Origin: Dyadobacter soli
GTDB lineage: Bacteria > Bacteroidota > Bacteroidia > Cytophagales > Spirosomataceae
Length of the DNA: 64,000 nucleotides
Assembly: GCF_900101885.1 (NCBI RefSeq)
Contig: NZ_FNAN01000006.1
Span: 124,001-188,000 of the forward strand
Direction: 5' to 3'
The notes under the pieces were generated by a model. The model made no database searches. It saw only the letters and a program-made list of their open reading frames with translations, and had not been told where the DNA came from. Shown here piece by piece: positions 61,500-64,000 of this stretch (its first letter is position 1; every line of letters starts with the position of its first letter). Made by a program: the position numbers and the translations under genes.

Positions 61500-62558
61500 T
61501 TATTTATCCTTCACCTTCCCCAGCCCCATTGCCTTCAACATCCAGTTTGGAAGCGGTTTCCTCAACCCGCGTTTTTGCAGATCCAGGAACCAGCCGAGTT
61601 TTTTCAGGATGGGTACCTTGTGCGTTTCTACGAGTTCGATCAGCGTGCCATCCGGATCTTCAAGGTAAGCGAAGCGACCGGCCGCATTCTCCATACCGAA
61701 TGAGCTTTCGCTGTCGATGGTGAACGGGTAGCCTTGTGATTGCAGCTTGGTCTTTAGAGCGTCCATATCCAGGGTGTCGAAACACAGGTGAATGTACCCG
61801 CAATCACCCCAGAAGCGGTTTTCGAATATCTTTTTGGGCGTGCGGTCGATCGCTTGCACGAGTTCGATCTGCACGTCGCCGAGCAGGCGGCTGAATGCGC
61901 CGTCGGGCGTGAAGCTTTTGCGGAGGAGCATTCGGCGGAAGCGCTGGCCGGGAATGGAGGTCGGCAGGTCTTCGAAAACGCCCGTTTTGTCGTACACCAC
62001 ATTTAATGGTTGCAGCAGGTTTTGGTAAAAAACAGCTGCCTTATCGATATCCGAAACGCCGATCACTACACCTGCCACGCCGCCGACGTTTTTTCCTTTG
62101 GTCTGAAACCAGGTAGCGTCGCTGGTGATCTGGAATACATTACCGTAAGGGTCGGTCCCCCAGAAACCTTCGCCTTCGGGCAGTTGCACGAGCGGGCCTG
62201 TGGCTTCCTTGGAATGGTTTTTCACCCATTCGTGCGCCTTTTTTACATCGGGAGCCTTGAAGCGGATCGCATTGATGCCGAGGTCGCCGATCTCCACTTT
62301 GAAATTCGCAGGTTGCGAAACGCGGCTGGTGAAGGACCATATTTCCAATCCGCCGCCGCCGGCCATGTTAAGTACCAGGGCTGCCTGCCGCGACTGCACT
62401 TTGCCGCCGGTATAGGGCGTCATGAGTGGGGCATCGGCTTTTTCATCGAATATGGGTACGTCGAAACCCAGCACCTGCCGGTACCATTTCCAGGTTTCGG
62501 GCACGTTCTGGCAACCAATTCCTACCTGTTGAATTCCAGAGATTAGCGGAGCACTCAT
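61500..62558 (-). CDS. Double VOC (glyoxalase/dioxygenase fold) protein
   Basis: The 352-residue protein has two VOC domains: ISGIQQVGIGCQNVPETWKWYRQVLGFDVP with TDPYGNVFQIT, and GVAGVVIGVSDIDKAAVFYQNLLQPLN with EDPDGTLIELVETH. The second half keeps a His in DCGYIHLCF and a Glu in LIELVE that could bind a metal, but a family with known chemistry could not be assigned. A basic, hydrophobic tail of about 30 residues follows. Confidence 0.85.
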   Translation of the reverse strand: MSAPLISGIQQVGIGCQNVPETWKWYRQVLGFDVPIFDEKADAPLMTPYTGGKVQSRQAALVLNMAGGGGLEIWSFTSRVSQPANFKVEIGDLGINAIRFKAPDVKKAHEWVKNHSKEATGPLVQLPEGEGFWGTDPYGNVFQITSDATWFQTKGKNVGGVAGVVIGVSDIDKAAVFYQNLLQPLNVVYDKTGVFEDLPTSIPGQRFRRMLLRKSFTPDGAFSRLLGDVQIELVQAIDRTPKKIFENRFWGDCGYIHLCFDTLDMDALKTKLQSQGYPFTIDSESSFGMENAAGRFAYLEDPDGTLIELVETHKVPILKKLGWFLDLQKRGLRKPLPNWMLKAMGLGKVKDK

Positions 62559-62837
62559 CTGTTGAGGTTATATGAAGATAAAGGTGGATAATCTTAACGA
62601 AGGGGCAATTTTACAAAATAAAAAGCAAACGAGCCGTGGCACAGGCATTTGAACTGGGAATGCGACCTGTGGAAAAAATTCTCGGAATACAAAAACTAAA
62701 TGATTATTTGATAAGCATAATAATTGCTATCTTTAAAATGGTTTTCCAAAATTTTATTTCAATAACCTGGAAATCAACGCATCCATTTGGTTGCACTCAT
62801 CGTATCTGTGATGAGCCCGTCTCAATGATAGTCTAGA

Positions 62838-63872
62838 ATGAACCAATCCGTAGTAATTGCACCGATAGGCGAGAGCCTACCGGACTTTTTGAGTTCCAAA
62901 CAGTATTCAAAAATTGTAGTAATAGCAGATAACAACACCAAAAGGCATTGTTATCCGATTTTGAAGGCGTTTTTGCCCAGGCATAGTGTTGTAACCGTTC
63001 CCAGCGGCGAGGCGCACAAGACATTGGCGACTTGCGAGAAAATCTGGGAATTCATGACGAAGGAGGAACTCGACCGGCATGCATTGGTGATCAATGTTGG
63101 CGGCGGGGTGATCGGCGACATGGGTGGTTTTTGCGCTGCGGTGTACAAGCGTGGAATAGATTTTATCCAGGTTCCGACGACTCTGCTTGCGCAGGTGGAT
63201 GCGAGTGTGGGAGGCAAGTTGGGGATTGATTTTCAGGGTTTCAAAAACCATTTGGGCGTTTTCAACATCCCGAAAAGTGTGCTGATCGACCCGGTGTTTT
63301 TGAAAACATTGCCGGAACGTGAAATACGCTCAGGATTTGGAGAGATCATCAAGCATTGCCTGATTGCCGACGGTGCGAAATGGGAGGAAATCAGGGCTAA
63401 GGATTTCGAAGCCCAAAACTGGCCCGACCTGATCGCGCATTCGGTGAAGATCAAACAGCAGGTAGTGGACCAGGACCCGACGGAGAAGGGTTTGCGGAAG
63501 ATATTGAATTTCGGGCACACGCTCGGCCACGCGGTGGAGACGTGCTTTTTGAATAAAACCCCCAAAGAAAGGCTTTTCCACGGAGAAGCGATCGCGGTGG
63601 GGATGATCATGGAAGCGTACCTGTCGTTCGAGCGGAAAATGATCGACCAGCAGACGCTGACGGACGTTGAGGAATTCCTGTTCGCGACTTACGGAAAAGT
63701 GAAGATTAAGCCGGAGGATGTCGAGGAAATCATTGCTTTGACGCGGCAGGACAAGAAGAATAAAGGAAAAGAAATCAGGTTTTCATTGCTGAGTGGGGCC
63801 GGGCAATGTGCCTTTGATATTGTAGTAACAGCGGCTGAAATGCGGAGATCAATAGCTTATTATTTGGGATAG
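62838..63872 (+). CDS. aroB: 3-dehydroquinate synthase
   Basis: AroB converts DAHP to 3-dehydroquinate in the shikimate pathway. The 344-residue protein has the NAD-binding GGGVIGDMGGFCAA, QVPTTLLAQVDASVGGK, the metal ligands in SGFGEIIKH, NFGHTLGHAVE and FHGEAIAVGM, as expected. The 279-base gap before it holds no supported gene; a small palindrome (CTCATC/GATGAG near 62787-62812) was seen. Confidence 0.97.
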   Translation: MNQSVVIAPIGESLPDFLSSKQYSKIVVIADNNTKRHCYPILKAFLPRHSVVTVPSGEAHKTLATCEKIWEFMTKEELDRHALVINVGGGVIGDMGGFCAAVYKRGIDFIQVPTTLLAQVDASVGGKLGIDFQGFKNHLGVFNIPKSVLIDPVFLKTLPEREIRSGFGEIIKHCLIADGAKWEEIRAKDFEAQNWPDLIAHSVKIKQQVVDQDPTEKGLRKILNFGHTLGHAVETCFLNKTPKERLFHGEAIAVGMIMEAYLSFERKMIDQQTLTDVEEFLFATYGKVKIKPEDVEEIIALTRQDKKNKGKEIRFSLLSGAGQCAFDIVVTAAEMRRSIAYYLG

Positions 63873-63965
63873 ATTTACAGGTTCGGCATAAGCTATTGGT
63901 AGTGTAAGAGGAGTATTCAAAAATACATTCTTGATATATTTTAATTCACAACCTGACAAATTTAA

Positions 63966-64000
63966 ATGCTTATGCTGAGGTCTATTACTATTTATGCCGC
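63966..64000 (+). CDS. Possible start of a gene cut by the window edge
   Basis: ATG at 63966 opens a frame (MLMLRSITIYA) that stays open for the remaining 35 bases. The preceding 90 bases are AT-rich and promoter-like. There is too little to identify it. Confidence 0.22.
   Translation, partial: MLMLRSITIYA

Noticed and set aside
62636..62836. A 66-residue frame upstream of aroB
   Set aside because: GTG start, no family likeness, AT-rich sequence; it could be a chance frame in an intergenic region.
63873..63965. Possible promoter for a gene at the window end
   Set aside because: AT-rich but no complete promoter boxes; the gene itself is cut off.
1..64000. CRISPR arrays, tRNA, rRNA, insertion sequences and prophage genes
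   Set aside because: No evenly spaced repeats, cloverleaf-like genes, transposase or phage proteins were recognised.

Overview
The window is a chromosomal segment of a Bacteroidota bacterium. Evidence: type IX secretion and gliding parts (GldJ-like lipoprotein, type-B C-terminal sorting domain, PorP/SprF), missing Shine-Dalgarno sequences, promoter boxes of the TAnnTTTG type, many SPII lipoproteins and outer-membrane barrels, and convergent genes with little spacing. Gene content suggests the Cytophagales, probably Dyadobacter or another Spirosomaceae; that genus-level guess comes from memory of the families and not from a search. No rRNA, tRNA, CRISPR array, insertion sequence or prophage was seen.

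Layout. 1-7.6 kb holds housekeeping genes: the end of mfd, gldJ, comF, a dihydroorotase, a NUDIX hydrolase and ruvB. 7.6-14.6 kb holds a type-B T9SS cargo protein divergent from a PorP/SprF protein, then a NIPSNAP protein, a quinone-reductase-like enzyme and murQ. 14.7-30.6 kb is a branched-chain amino acid supercluster: ilvD-ilvB-ilvN-ilvC, ilvA, leuC-leuD-cimA-leuB and leuA, interrupted by a barrel protein, an AraC regulator and a RelE/ParE-type toxin-antitoxin pair. 30.6-38.7 kb holds purU, a free methionine-(R)-sulfoxide reductase, an ECF sigma factor overlapping a trans-envelope anti-sigma-like/barrel protein, a serpin lipoprotein and a three-gene surface operon. 38.7-50.1 kb holds a glycosyltransferase/LpxH-like pair, a double TonB-C protein, an SPFH/ribbon-helix-helix pair, an S9 and an M28 peptidase, hemB and an orphan OmpR-type regulator. 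50.2-64 kb holds an alpha/beta hydrolase, fabI, a VWA-like lipoprotein, two Uma2 genes, a ComM/YifB homologue, an amidase, a HAD/kinase-like pair, an acyltransferase, an AAA/DUF4143 ATPase, a double VOC protein and aroB.

The strongest regulatory signals are two ribosome-mediated transcription attenuators that control the supercluster. Upstream of ilvD, a 15-residue leader peptide (MKLTLIVPVLIIVMQ) is followed by mutually exclusive 1:2, 2:3 and 3:4 pairings ending in a U-tract terminator. Upstream of leuA, a second leader (MSQQDNLILNLQQLP) is followed by the same logic. Each has a candidate Bacteroidota promoter at the expected distance. IlvD/B/N/C make valine and finish isoleucine. IlvA (from threonine) and CimA (from pyruvate and acetyl-CoA) both feed isoleucine. 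LeuA/C/D/B make leucine. The branched-chain aminotransferase ilvE is not in the window. The arrangement lets charged Leu, Ile and Val tRNA levels set expression of separate parts of the cluster.
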